NCBI RefSeq assembly: GCF_004341105.1
Contig: NZ_SLZK01000008.1
Span: 124,001 to 188,000, forward strand
Direction: 5' to 3'
DNA length: 64,000 nucleotides
Source of the DNA: Rhizobium sp. BK418
Lineage (GTDB): Bacteria; Pseudomonadota; Alphaproteobacteria; Rhizobiales; Rhizobiaceae
Position 1 is the stretch's first letter, and each line of letters opens with the position of its first letter. The notes under the pieces were generated by a model, which was not told the DNA's origin, searched no databases, and saw nothing but the letters and a program-made list of their open reading frames with translations. The position numbers were made by a program, and so were the translations under genes. Positions 16,713-24,930 of this stretch are shown here, piece after piece.

Positions 16713-17519
16713 ATGAGCAACACACACGGCACCGTTCTGATAACAGGTGCATCATCCGGGATCGGCGCCGTCTATGCCGACCGCTTTGCCCGGCGCGGCC
16801 ATGATCTCATTCTGGTGGCGCGCAATCTCGCCCGCTTGAAGGATGTCGCCGCCGCATTGACGGAGCGTTACGGCGTGTCGATCAGGACACTTGCCGCGGA
16901 TCTTGGCACGGAAGACGGCCTGGCTGCGGTGGAAACGGTTATTGCACAGGACGAAACCATTACGCATCTCGTCAACAATGCAGGCTTCGGTAGTGCCGCA
17001 CCTTTGGAGACTGCCGCAGTCACGGAAATGCAGGCCATGGTTGCAATCAATGTCACGGCACCGATGCGTCTCACCTACGCCATCGTTCCGCTCTTCAGGC
17101 AGCGCGGCAAGGGCACCATTATCAATATCTCCTCCATTGTCGCCATTGGACCGGAGATCCTCAACGGTGTCTACGGCGGCACCAAATCCTTCGTGCTGGC
17201 CTTCAGCCAATCTCTGCGCAAGGAGCTGCATGAGACAGGGGTCAATGTTCAAGTCGTGCTCCCCGGGGCAACGGGAACAGAGTTCTGGGACATTGCCGGG
17301 CTTCCCGCGAGCAACCTGCCGACCGAATGGGTCATGTCGGCTGAGGATCTCGTCGATGCTGCGCTCGTCGGCCTTGACCGCGGCGAGTTCGCTACCATTC
17401 CTTCCCTCATGGATCCAGCCGAATGGGATGACTGGGAGGCCGCCAGGGCAGCCATGCTTCCGCATCTGTCCAGTGCCCGACCGGCAGGCAGATACTCCGC
17501 GCATAGCCAGACGGCTTGA
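16713..17519 (+). CDS. SDR-family oxidoreductase
   Basis: A 268-residue classical SDR: cofactor motif TGASSGIG at about residues 11-18, NNAG motif (VNNAGFGSAAPL) near 89, catalytic Ser in INISSIV and Y-x-x-x-K as YGGTK. The C-terminal region resembles the YqjQ/DltE-like group. A clear ribosome-binding site (AAGGAG) supports the start. Divergent from a GlxA-type regulator, which probably controls it. Substrate unknown. Confidence 0.92.
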   Translation: MSNTHGTVLITGASSGIGAVYADRFARRGHDLILVARNLARLKDVAAALTERYGVSIRTLAADLGTEDGLAAVETVIAQDETITHLVNNAGFGSAAPLETAAVTEMQAMVAINVTAPMRLTYAIVPLFRQRGKGTIINISSIVAIGPEILNGVYGGTKSFVLAFSQSLRKELHETGVNVQVVLPGATGTEFWDIAGLPASNLPTEWVMSAEDLVDAALVGLDRGEFATIPSLMDPAEWDDWEAARAAMLPHLSSARPAGRYSAHSQTA

Positions 17520-17529
17520 TAAGCATCAT

Positions 17530-17562
17530 GGAGGGGAATGGTCGGCACCGGCATTCCCCTCC
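17530..17562 (+). terminator. Hairpin after the SDR gene
   Basis: An 11-bp perfect stem (GGAGGGGAATG with CATTCCCCTCC) and 11-nt loop starts 11 bases after the SDR stop. It is followed by a C/T-rich stretch rather than a pure T-run. Placement supports transcription termination. Confidence 0.6.
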
Positions 17563-17572
17563 CTCCTCTCGG

Positions 17573-17825
17573 TTAAACGATGTCCGTGGCGGCGGCGCTA
17601 TCCTCTGCAGCTCCACCTCGGCCAGCCGTTCGTTGAGCGCCCATGTGATCGCGCCATAGGCATCACTGCGAGCACCAGCCGACGGGGCGCCGGCGATTGA
17701 TCAACCGAGACAATCATGGCCTGAACTACTTTGATCGGATCCCCGAGCGGCTGGCGGCTCGGTCATCTCGCGACCAAAGCCGCTGCTGACGCCGGTAATA
17801 AACCAGGTTCGTACCACGGGTTACG
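17573..17825 (-). pseudogene. Internally deleted SDR remnant
   Basis: Reverse-strand translation gives a typical SDR start RTWFITGVSSGFGREMTE and then, in two other frames, DPIKVVQAMIVSVDQSPAPR and SDAYGAITWALNERLAEVEL, which are characteristic of the C-terminal end of the same kind of SDR. The central roughly 200 residues, including the active site, are missing. This is a short relic of a deleted dehydrogenase, not an active gene. It fills most of the gap between the SDR and cupin genes. Confidence 0.75.
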
Positions 17826-17859
17826 TTTCCTTGATTGGCTTACGAGCGGAAATCCTCGC

Positions 17860-18285
17860 TCAACCGTGCTTTGAGGCGATAAAGGTTTCGGGCGATCCGT
17901 CTGCACTGTTCACGAAGACAATGTCTGTTGGGTCGCGCCGTGGCGTATCGACCGAAAGGAAGACAACCGGTTCCTCAAGGATGGTGGGCAGAGCATGAAC
18001 GGTGCCCCGTTCGAAGAACAGGAGTTGTCCGGGCTCGAACTCGGCCGCCGTTGCAGGGTCTTCCATCCAGAAGGTGCCCCGCCCGGAGAGGACATAAAGA
18101 TACTCATCGCTGCCGCGGTGGTAATGCGGCGGCGTCCCCTTGTAGACGCGAAACACCCTTGAGCTTGCCGCAGGCGTATCGCGCAGATACGTATCCACCA
18201 GCAACGTCTCCGCTGTTTGCGGAAACTCATTCATGATCGCCAGGATGTCGAAACGGGCGGATGTTGCAGTGCTTTGATCAGACAT
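17860..18285 (-). CDS. Cupin-domain protein
   Basis: A 141-residue single-domain cupin: motif 1 PPHYHRGSDEYLYVLSGRG with two His and a Glu, motif 2 FERGTVHALPT with the distal His, so a complete 3-His/1-Glu metal site is present. Start at 18285 (MSDQSTATSARFD) fits the domain; the longer ORF adds 25 unlikely residues. It is last in a four-gene minus-strand unit (quinone oxidoreductase, monooxygenase domain, SDR, cupin). Possibly a small dioxygenase or quercetinase-like protein. Confidence 0.88.
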   Translation of the reverse strand: MSDQSTATSARFDILAIMNEFPQTAETLLVDTYLRDTPAASSRVFRVYKGTPPHYHRGSDEYLYVLSGRGTFWMEDPATAAEFEPGQLLFFERGTVHALPTILEEPVVFLSVDTPRRDPTDIVFVNSADGSPETFIASKHG

Positions 18286-18334
18286 GGTGATCTTCCCTAT
18301 CTTTGCTTCGCCTCTACAAAGTATCCGACCACGC

Positions 18335-19048
18335 TCAGGCGATCGCACCGCCGCCATCAACCCGCACGTTCGACCCGGTGGCGAATGGCGTGGTCATGAG
18401 GAACAGCACCGCTTTGGCGATGTGCTCAGGCTTGCCGATGGTCTTTGCCGGCAGGTTTTCCGACACGCGAGAGAACATCGCCGCCTTGGCATCGTCGGCC
18501 ATCTTCGACCACAGCGGCGTATCGATCAGTCCGGGTGACACGGTGTTGACACGCACCGGCGAAAATTCGAGCGCAAGACCACGCGCCAGACCTTCAAGCG
18601 CTGCATTGATCGCTCCTTGCAGAACCGAGGACGCGGATGGCCGTTCGCTCAGATAGCCGGAGATCAATGTCAGCGAGCCCCGCTCCGCGATGCGGGCCGC
18701 ACGCGCAACCCGATAGGCGCCCCAGAACTTGCTCTCCATTGCCGCCTGGGCATCGGCAAGAGCTAGCTTGCGCAGTGGACCAGTCGGCGTCTGTGCCGCT
18801 GAGACCACGACGTGGTCGAAAGCCTTCCGTGACACGAAGAAGCTCTGAAGCGACGGCTCATCCGTGGTATCCAATACCGCGCTATCGGTCCCAGGTCCCA
18901 GCTTCTCAATGGCGGCGAGCAGTTTATCTTGTGAGCGAGAGGCAATGGTGACATGCGCGCCTGCGGCGACTGCGGCTTCGGCGACCGCAAGTCCGATACC
19001 GGAGCTGCCGCCGATCACCAGGACGCGTTGATCTTTGAGCAAAGTCAT
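18335..19048 (-). CDS. Atypical SDR lacking the Tyr/Lys active site
   Basis: A 237-residue SDR-fold protein. The cofactor motif is GGSSGIGL (about residues 13-20) and the C terminus (VRVNTVSPGLIDTPLW, then GSNVRVDGGGAIA) is classical. At the active site, where Y-x-x-x-K is expected before AALEGL, the sequence reads LQGAIN, so Tyr and Lys appear replaced by Gln (or Leu) and Asn. The protein may bind NAD(P) without normal SDR catalysis or use different residues. Third gene of the unit starting with the quinone oxidoreductase. Confidence 0.88.
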   Translation of the reverse strand: MTLLKDQRVLVIGGSSGIGLAVAEAAVAAGAHVTIASRSQDKLLAAIEKLGPGTDSAVLDTTDEPSLQSFFVSRKAFDHVVVSAAQTPTGPLRKLALADAQAAMESKFWGAYRVARAARIAERGSLTLISGYLSERPSASSVLQGAINAALEGLARGLALEFSPVRVNTVSPGLIDTPLWSKMADDAKAAMFSRVSENLPAKTIGKPEHIAKAVLFLMTTPFATGSNVRVDGGGAIA

Positions 19049-19086
19049 AAACCTTTTCCTTTCCCTTCAGGTGTGAATTTGCGCTG

Positions 19087-19395
19087 TCAGGCTAGATGCT
19101 GGAGGCGTTGCAAACGCAGAGGTTCGGCAAGCAGCTCATCCAGACGCAAGGCCAGTGATTGAAACGGCGCGCCGGCGGCGTGGGCAGCGAGAGCGGCCTC
19201 ATCCCGCCAGCTCTCGATCATGACCGCCATTTCCGGATTGTCGCGATCGACGTGAAGATCGTATCGTAGGCATCCATCTTCCTTGCGGACGTCAGGCACG
19301 ATGGCAGCCAGTGCACTGAACAAGGCTACGCGTTTGTCCGGCTTCGCGCGCAAAAGCGCAATAAGTTCAATTTGGTCAGAGGGCTGAGCACTCAT
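19087..19395 (-). CDS. Antibiotic-biosynthesis-monooxygenase-domain protein
   Basis: A 102-residue ABM-fold (dimeric ferredoxin-like barrel) protein: IELIALLRAKPDKRVALFSA, then EDGCLRYDLHVDRDNP and MIESWRDEAALAAH, in the order typical of YgiN-like quinol monooxygenases. I chose the ATG at 19395, which has AAGGA nine bases upstream; the ATG at 19404 sits on top of that site. It lies between the quinone oxidoreductase and SDR genes, and quinone metabolism fits both neighbours. Confidence 0.88.
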   Translation of the reverse strand: MSAQPSDQIELIALLRAKPDKRVALFSALAAIVPDVRKEDGCLRYDLHVDRDNPEMAVMIESWRDEAALAAHAAGAPFQSLALRLDELLAEPLRLQRLQHLA

Positions 19396-19483
19396 GACGG
19401 TCATCCTTTTTCGTTGAAAGTCACTGCAAGTAGCTCAGGCGGTGAACGACTGTGAGCGATCACCGCCTCAAGATCCGGCTGCC

Positions 19484-20503
19484 TCAGTCGGAAAACCCTT
19501 CGAGCACCACCTTGCCCTTTGTTCGCCCACTTTCGATGGCGGCATGCGCCTTGCGCAGATTTGCGGCATTGATGGGCGACAAGACTTCGGTCACGGTCGT
19601 GCGGATACTGCCAGCATCGATCAGACGAGACACCTCGTTCAGCAGCTTGCCCTGTTCGGCCATATCGGCGGTCTCGAAGATCGAGCGTGTGAACATCAGC
19701 TCCCAATGAGTGGAAACAGCCTTGCGCTTGAAGCCAAGCACGTCGAGGCTTTCCGGATCATCGATCAGCCCGAACCGGCCCTGCGGCGCGATGAGCTCGA
19801 TGATTTCTTTGAGATGGCGATGGGTTTCGGTTGTCGAGAATACAAAGGCCGGGGCGCCAATGCCCAGAGCTGCCACCTGCTCGGCGATCGGCTTGGAATG
19901 ATCGATCACATGATGGGCGCCAAGCGTCTTCACCCAGTCCTGCGTTTCAGGCCGCGAGGCTGTGGCAATGACGGTGACATCGGTCAGCGCCCGCACGAGC
20001 TGAATGGCGATCGAGCCCACCCCGCCAGCACCACCAATGATCACGATGGCGTTTGCCGCACCCGGCACGCTTTTGCGGATATCCAGCCGGTCGAACAGCA
20101 TTTCCCAGGCCGTGATGGCCGTCAACGGCAGGGCCGCGGCCTGAGCATCGGAAACCGATTTCGGCTTTAACCCGACAATTCGTTCATCGACCAGGTGAAA
20201 CTGGCTGTTGGCTCCGGGGCGGATCAAAGAGCCGGCATAGAATACCTCGTCGCCGATCTTGAAATCCTTCGCTGCGGGTCCGGTCTCCACGACAGTGCCG
20301 GCAGCATCCCAGCCAAGCACCTTCCACTGTCCAGCTTCCGGACTTGCGCCCTTGCGGATCTTGGTATCGACCGGATTGACCGAAATGGCCTTCACCTCAA
20401 CGAGAAGGTCCCGGTTTGCCGGAACCGGCCGGGGAAGCTCGATGTCCTGCAATGCGTCTTCGCGCTCGATAGCTCCCGGTGCCTTATAACCGATGGCCTT
20501 CAT
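19484..20503 (-). CDS. Zinc-independent MDR alcohol dehydrogenase/quinone oxidoreductase
   Basis: A 339-residue medium-chain dehydrogenase/reductase. The N-terminal GroES-like domain (VKAISVNPVDTKIRKG, then LGWDAAGTVVETG) is followed by a Rossmann domain with IIGGAGGVGSIAIQL (about residues 155-169). It lacks the catalytic zinc cysteines of alcohol dehydrogenase, as in the YogA/ZDR1-like quinone reductases. It heads a four-gene unit and is divergent from an HxlR regulator, a layout typical of quinone- or electrophile-responsive reductases. Confidence 0.92.
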   Translation of the reverse strand: MKAIGYKAPGAIEREDALQDIELPRPVPANRDLLVEVKAISVNPVDTKIRKGASPEAGQWKVLGWDAAGTVVETGPAAKDFKIGDEVFYAGSLIRPGANSQFHLVDERIVGLKPKSVSDAQAAALPLTAITAWEMLFDRLDIRKSVPGAANAIVIIGGAGGVGSIAIQLVRALTDVTVIATASRPETQDWVKTLGAHHVIDHSKPIAEQVAALGIGAPAFVFSTTETHRHLKEIIELIAPQGRFGLIDDPESLDVLGFKRKAVSTHWELMFTRSIFETADMAEQGKLLNEVSRLIDAGSIRTTVTEVLSPINAANLRKAHAAIESGRTKGKVVLEGFSD

Positions 20504-20520
20504 GATGTGCTCCTTTGATG

Positions 20521-20538
20521 ATCGACTGCCGTGTCGAT
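20521..20538. promoter_or_regulatory. Inverted repeat upstream of the quinone oxidoreductase
   Basis: ATCGAC and GTCGAT are exact reverse complements with a 6-bp spacer, 18-35 bp upstream of the oxidoreductase ATG. Arm and spacer lengths are the same as in the repeat at 20599, though the arm sequence differs. Candidate operator only. Confidence 0.4.
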
Positions 20539-20598
20539 TGATATGGAGCTAAAATGGGCTATTATCGAAAGCACGCAATACGCACAAATCACACACGT

Positions 20599-20616
20599 AG
20601 TATCAAAAAGGATACT
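20599..20616. promoter_or_regulatory. Inverted repeat overlapping the HxlR ribosome-binding site
   Basis: AGTATC and GATACT form a perfect 6-bp inverted repeat around AAAAAG, ending 3 bp before the HxlR start codon and enclosing its likely ribosome-binding site. HxlR-type regulators bind short dyads of this kind in their own promoter, so an autoregulatory site is plausible. Confidence 0.5.
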
Positions 20617-20619
20617 GTT

Positions 20620-21024
20620 ATGGCCAAAGTTCGCCATTCGCGCTTCGATTGTTCTCCCGGTTGCTCGGTTGAGGCTGCCGTTGGCCTCATTGACGGAAAA
20701 TGGAAATCGGTCGTGCTCTTTCACCTGCTTTCAGGGACACTGCGGTTCAACGAACTGCGCAAACACATCGTCAACGTGACCCCCCGCATGTTAACGAACC
20801 AGTTGCGCGAGCTTGAGGACGACGGCCTGATCGAACGCAAAGTCTATGCTCAGGTGCCGCCAAAGGTAGAGTACAAGCTGTCAGAGCTCGGCCGCAGCAT
20901 GGAACCGATCCTGCTCGCCCTTAAATATTGGGGTGACGCCAATATCAGTCTCTATGGCAAACCACGCGGGATGGATCCGCGCGAGACGATTGCCATGGAG
21001 ACGCCGAGCAGTCGATCAGCGTAA
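20620..21024 (+). CDS. HxlR-family transcriptional regulator
   Basis: A 134-residue MarR-like winged-helix regulator of the HxlR group: an N-terminal cysteine motif FDCSPGCSVE (residues 10-19), the signature GLIDGKWKSVVLFHLL, LRFNELRKHI and NVTPRMLTNQLRELEDDGLI recognition helix region, and PKVEYKLSELGRS wing. The start at 20620 gives the usual family length. Cysteines at this position act as redox or electrophile sensors in characterised relatives. Divergent from the quinone oxidoreductase unit, which it most likely controls. Confidence 0.92.
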   Translation: MAKVRHSRFDCSPGCSVEAAVGLIDGKWKSVVLFHLLSGTLRFNELRKHIVNVTPRMLTNQLRELEDDGLIERKVYAQVPPKVEYKLSELGRSMEPILLALKYWGDANISLYGKPRGMDPRETIAMETPSSRSA

Positions 21025-21060
21025 TGTCCTGAATTGACGTTTATGCGTCATTTCAGACAT
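21024..21060. promoter_or_regulatory. Candidate operator dyad upstream of SDR-MFS unit
   Basis: ATGTCCTGAATTGACG on the left and CGTCATTTCAGACAT on the right form a near-perfect inverted repeat (one inserted base) around a 6-bp spacer. It lies between the HxlR stop and the SDR start, 68 bp upstream of the latter. The left arm contains the 13-mer GTCCTGAATTGAC also present, inverted, at 15610-15622. Confidence 0.65.
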
Positions 21061-21128
21061 AGATGACTTGATGCAAGATCTCTCCATCGAAGCGCGGCCT
21101 TCAGCCGCTCGGTTCAAAGGAGAGACCC

Positions 21129-21887
21129 ATGCAACTCGAAAACAACACGATCTTCATCACTGGCGGCACATCCGGCATCGGCCGCGCATTGGCGGAATCC
21201 TTCCATCGCCTTGGCAACAAGGTCATCATCGCCGGCCGCCGCAAGGCGTTGCTCGATGAGGTGACCGCAGCCAATCCGGGCATGGAAGGCATAGAGCTCG
21301 ACATTGCCGATCCGGCCGATATCGATCGCGTCGCAACGCTGCTGATCCGCGACTACCCGAGGCTCAATGTCCTCGTCAACAATGCCGGCATCATGCCCTT
21401 TGATGACGCGGGCGCAAAGATTGATGACGCTCAGTCACGTCGGATTATCGACACGAACCTGCTTGGTCCGATCCGCCTGACTTCGGCTCTTATCGACCAT
21501 CTCAAGGCTCAGTCGAAGGCCACGATCATCCATAACACGTCGGTTCTGGCCTATCTGCCGCTCGCTTCCACCGCAGTCTATTCCGCCACAAAGGCAGCGT
21601 TGCATTCTTATGCGCTATCGCAACGCTTCCAGCTGCGCGGCACCAATGTCAGCGTCCAGGAAATCGCGCCGCCGTGGGTCGATACCGACCTCGTCAAGAA
21701 GAGCGGCGATCCTCGCGCCATGCCGCTCGACATTTTCATCGAGAAGACCATGAAGGGCCTCGGCACGGAATCCGAAGAAATCTATGTCGAGGAAATCAAG
21801 GCCATCCGCGACAATCCGGGCAGCGGGGAGCACGCGCTCTTCAACGCCTTCAACGAGGCTCTCGCTGCCAACCCGATCCCCGTTTGA
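21129..21887 (+). CDS. SDR-family oxidoreductase (DltE-like)
   Basis: A 252-residue classical SDR with TGGTSGIG at residues 11-18, VNNAG near 89 and Y-x-x-x-K as YSATK. The DltE-type C-terminal signature DPRAMPLDIFIEKTMKGL is present. Residues 1-60 are nearly the same as in the SDR at 5125-5880 (both TGGTSGIGRALAE and FHRLGN, then VIIAGRR), so the two are close paralogues. It is preceded by a candidate operator and followed by an MFS gene, forming a two-gene unit. Substrate unknown. Confidence 0.93.
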   Translation: MQLENNTIFITGGTSGIGRALAESFHRLGNKVIIAGRRKALLDEVTAANPGMEGIELDIADPADIDRVATLLIRDYPRLNVLVNNAGIMPFDDAGAKIDDAQSRRIIDTNLLGPIRLTSALIDHLKAQSKATIIHNTSVLAYLPLASTAVYSATKAALHSYALSQRFQLRGTNVSVQEIAPPWVDTDLVKKSGDPRAMPLDIFIEKTMKGLGTESEEIYVEEIKAIRDNPGSGEHALFNAFNEALAANPIPV

Positions 21888-21947
21888 CAGAGACAGGCCG
21901 CCACCCGGTTGCCGAACGGGCAGCCGGGCATTCGGCAGGAGGTTACC

Positions 21948-23195
21948 TTGCTGCAGAAACATGATCTGAAATCCGCCATTCCCTTGAAGGGCGAGCATTC
22001 GGGGCAGCCCGAGCCATCCATGCTGCCGGCATGGGTCCTGGCACTCGGTACTTTCGCAATCGGTACCGAGGGTTTTATGATAGCTCCCTTGTTGCCGACC
22101 ATCGCTGCCGATCTGGGCATGAGCCTTTCCGCGACGGCCATGCTTGTCGTTGTCTTTACCCTCGTGCTAGCGCTCAGCTCTCCTATCGCAACGGTCATTA
22201 CCGGCGGGCTGCGCCGGCGGGACACGTTGCTGCTTGCCATGACGATATTCACAGTCGGCAATCTGATTGCGGCCTTCGCGCCCGGGTTCGGCACGCTGAT
22301 GTGTGCCCGTATCCTGATGGCTGTCGCCGCCGGTCTCTATGCGCCGAACGCCAATGCTCTTGCCGGCATGATTGTACCGACAGAAAAACGGGGGCGTGCG
22401 CTTGCCATCGTCAGCGGCGGCATGACCATTGCGATTGCGCTCGGCCTGCCACTCGGTTCGATCATTGGCCATGCATTCGGCTGGCGCTCGACATTTCTTA
22501 TGGTTGCCGCCATGGGAGCCATTGCGATCATCGGCATCCTGACAGGCGTTGGACGCAATGCCGGTGCGCATATGGCCATCGTAAGCATTGCTGACCGTAT
22601 CGGCGTCATCCGCCAGGCTCCCGTTCTGAAACTCCTCTCGGTGACACTGTTCTGGTCGATGGGCGCCTACACGGCCTATCCCTATATCGCCCCCTATCTC
22701 TCCCAGACGCTGGGCTTCGCCGACAGGGGCATTGCGGCAACCGTCACGCTCTGGGGCATATTCGCGGCACTCGGCGTTTTCACCGGCGGCGCATTGAACG
22801 ATCGCTTCGGATCGCTCAAGGTCGCGAGCATCTCGCTTGTCGTGCTCGCCCTCTCTTTCGCAGCTTTGGCGGTAGCCACAGCATTGCCGGAGGCTGCCGT
22901 CTCTCTGGCACTTCTCGCCGTCGCCGGATGGGGCTTCAGCGTCTGGTCCTTCTCTCCCGCCCAGATGGCCCGTCTGATCGTTGCGGGCGGCCAGGGCCAA
23001 GCCTCGGTCGCGCTCTCCCTCAACACGTCCACCATGTATCTCGGCTTTTCCATCGGTAGCGCAATCGGCGCGGGGATCATCGCATTGGGTGATGTCTGGA
23101 TGATCGGTGCGGCTGCCGCAGTGATGGAACTGGTAGCCTTGGCTCTCGACAAGATCTGGAAAGCTACAACAATTGATCCGCCTCCATCCGCATGA
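21948..23195 (+). CDS. MFS efflux transporter, DHA1 family
   Basis: A 415-residue 12-TM major facilitator protein. Start of the membrane part is MLPAWVLALGTFAIGTEGFM, followed by the AraJ/YdhP-type motif IAPLLPTIAADLGMS, GRALAIVSGGMTIAIALGLP (motif C-like) and GGALNDRFGSLK. The TTG at 21948 is the likely start because AGGAGG lies seven bases upstream; an ATG at 21909 has no such site. Such pumps export sugars or drugs; the pairing with an SDR suggests export of a toxic substrate or product (inference). Confidence 0.88.
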   Translation: MLQKHDLKSAIPLKGEHSGQPEPSMLPAWVLALGTFAIGTEGFMIAPLLPTIAADLGMSLSATAMLVVVFTLVLALSSPIATVITGGLRRRDTLLLAMTIFTVGNLIAAFAPGFGTLMCARILMAVAAGLYAPNANALAGMIVPTEKRGRALAIVSGGMTIAIALGLPLGSIIGHAFGWRSTFLMVAAMGAIAIIGILTGVGRNAGAHMAIVSIADRIGVIRQAPVLKLLSVTLFWSMGAYTAYPYIAPYLSQTLGFADRGIAATVTLWGIFAALGVFTGGALNDRFGSLKVASISLVVLALSFAALAVATALPEAAVSLALLAVAGWGFSVWSFSPAQMARLIVAGGQGQASVALSLNTSTMYLGFSIGSAIGAGIIALGDVWMIGAAAAVMELVALALDKIWKATTIDPPPSA

Positions 23196-23210
23196 CAGGT
23201 TAGACACCGG

Positions 23211-23238
23211 CGCTACCGCAGATGTCATGTCGGTAGCG
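23211..23238 (+). terminator. Hairpin after the MFS gene
   Basis: CGCTACCG and CGGTAGCG form a perfect 8-bp stem with a 12-nt loop, 15 bases after the MFS stop, followed by a weak T-containing stretch (TCTTGTAT). It probably terminates the SDR-MFS transcript. Confidence 0.55.
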
Positions 23239-23563
23239 TCTTGTATATTCCACCTGACTTAGCACAAAACTCGAGCGGATATTGGCGACAATCAGTATCC
23301 GCGTCAGGCAGTCCAACACGAAGACGACGTCACACCTGCTTTTGCCACTGGACTAGTCTACGTCGTGAGCGTGTGGTTTTGGTGGCTAGGGCAAGCGTCG
23401 CGCCGAAATGACCCAGATCGCTCAGCAACTGAACGCACCTGCAAACATACACGGATCCTTAGCGCTCGCAGCCTCACGGGAGGCTAGAGATTAAGTCGAT
23501 ATGCTGGGCAGATGCATGTAACCAAGCTGATGTCCCCAAAGCGTAGAAGAGGGTAAAATCGTG
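23239..23563. other. Gene-free interval before the TDT transporter
   Basis: I see no supported coding sequence here. The last 40 bases contain AGAGGG, a usable ribosome-binding site for the downstream gene; the promoter should also be in this interval. Confidence 0.5.
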
Positions 23564-24538
23564 ATGGAGCTTAGCAAATTGCCGCTAATCCCTGCATCTT
23601 TCTTTGGCATGGTTCTCGGATTAGCAGGCCTTGCCAATACATGGCGGCTTGCGCACAACCTGTGGGGTCTGCCGGAGTTGATCGGCGAGCTCTTAACGTT
23701 CGCAGCAGCCGCCACCTGGCTATTGGTCTCCATCCTCTATATGGCAAAATGGGTTCTTCGACCGGCCATGGCCAAAGCTGAGGCGGCGCATCCAGTCCAA
23801 TGCTGTTTCATAGGTCTTGGCGGGGTTGCCACCATGCTCGTCGCGCAAGGGATGCTACCTTATTCAAGAGCATTCGCCACCGGGCTATTTGCTTTAGGTG
23901 CGACCTATACGTTAGCGTTCGCTATCTGGCGCACCGGGCTCTTGTTAAGAGGCGAGCGGGATATCGGAGCAACAACGCCAGTGCTCTACCTGCCGGCGGT
24001 CGCAGGAGGTTTCGTGACCGGAACCACGGCAGCCCTGTTTGGTGCACCAGATTGGGGTCAGCTAGCCTTCGGCGCCGCCTTGTTTTCGTGGCTCGCAATC
24101 GAATCGGTCCTACTCCATCGCCTTTATTCTGGACCGATGATGCCAGCCAGTGTTCGTGCCACACTGGGGATCCAACTAGCACCTCCAGCCGTTGGCGCTG
24201 TTGCCTACCTTTCCGTCGGCGGCGGTCTTCCAGACATCTTCGCGCACGCGTTGCTCGGCTATGCGATGCTGCAGGCGATCTTACTCGTGCGGATGCTACC
24301 GTGGATTATGGAAGAAGGTTTCTCACCATCGTTCTGGGCCTTCACCTTTGGGTCGACGGCGCTGGCCGCCGCCAGCATGCTGCTGGCTGTCAAAGGCGAT
24401 CACGGCGCTACCATCGTTATCGCACCTGTGCTCTTTATCTCTGCCAATCTAGTCGTGCTGATCATTGCGATGGCAACAATTCGTTTGGCAATGAAGGGAC
24501 AGCTGCTGACTGCAGGTCCGCCGGCCACACGAGCTTGA
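23564..24538 (+). CDS. TDT-family (TehA/dicarboxylate) membrane transporter
   Basis: A 324-residue integral membrane protein with about 10 predicted transmembrane helices. The start LSKLPLIPASFFGMVLGLAG and later LQAILLVRMLPWIMEEGFSP and FWAFTFGSTALAAASM are typical of the tellurite-resistance/dicarboxylate transporter family, whose members include tellurite-resistance protein TehA and SLAC1-type anion channels. A GTG three bases upstream is an alternative start. It stands alone, so the transported anion is not indicated by context. Confidence 0.85.
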   Translation: MELSKLPLIPASFFGMVLGLAGLANTWRLAHNLWGLPELIGELLTFAAAATWLLVSILYMAKWVLRPAMAKAEAAHPVQCCFIGLGGVATMLVAQGMLPYSRAFATGLFALGATYTLAFAIWRTGLLLRGERDIGATTPVLYLPAVAGGFVTGTTAALFGAPDWGQLAFGAALFSWLAIESVLLHRLYSGPMMPASVRATLGIQLAPPAVGAVAYLSVGGGLPDIFAHALLGYAMLQAILLVRMLPWIMEEGFSPSFWAFTFGSTALAAASMLLAVKGDHGATIVIAPVLFISANLVVLIIAMATIRLAMKGQLLTAGPPATRA

Positions 24539-24930
24539 GTGACTTGTACCGCACTGGCTCTCTTGGCCCTGGCTCAACTGCGAGTGCGAAAGGCATGAGC
24601 TGGTTTGGGAGCATAAGGGAAAGCGCGTTAAACGCCGGGTTACCCGTTGTCGGGCGCAAGCCGCCGGTGCTGCGGACGCCATGGCCGATCAGCGTCTTCG
24701 CCTTGATGAGAGCCGAACCCTCGACCGTTACATTCGATCGCGCTTGTCTTAAGACTGGCGGCCTCAGAAGACACTTAACTCCCGTTTCTTATTCGTCGCT
24801 CAACGATTTCGGCTTCTACGCGCCGCGCTCCGTCCTGGTCCATTCGCGCCGGTGCCCGCGCACGGCGCGAGCTGCCAATAAGAAACTGGCGGCCCGTCGA
24901 TCACCTGGAAAGGCATCAATTTGCCGATGA
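24539..24930. other. Gene-free interval between convergent genes
   Basis: This 392-bp stretch lies between the TDT transporter and the end of the GlxA-type gene. Open frames cross it on both strands but none has a start, composition or motif I can support. It may hold a decayed gene, but I could not recognise a parent family. Confidence 0.45.

Noticed and set aside
22167..23228. A 353-codon minus-strand ORF opposite the MFS gene
   Set aside because: It lies antisense to a clearly coding 12-TM transporter gene, and its translation is polar, charged and without motifs, as expected for a GC-rich shadow frame.
23800..24930. A 376-codon + strand ORF overlapping the TDT transporter and the following gap
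   Set aside because: Most of it lies out of frame within the transporter gene. The part beyond 24538 has no start or motif of its own.
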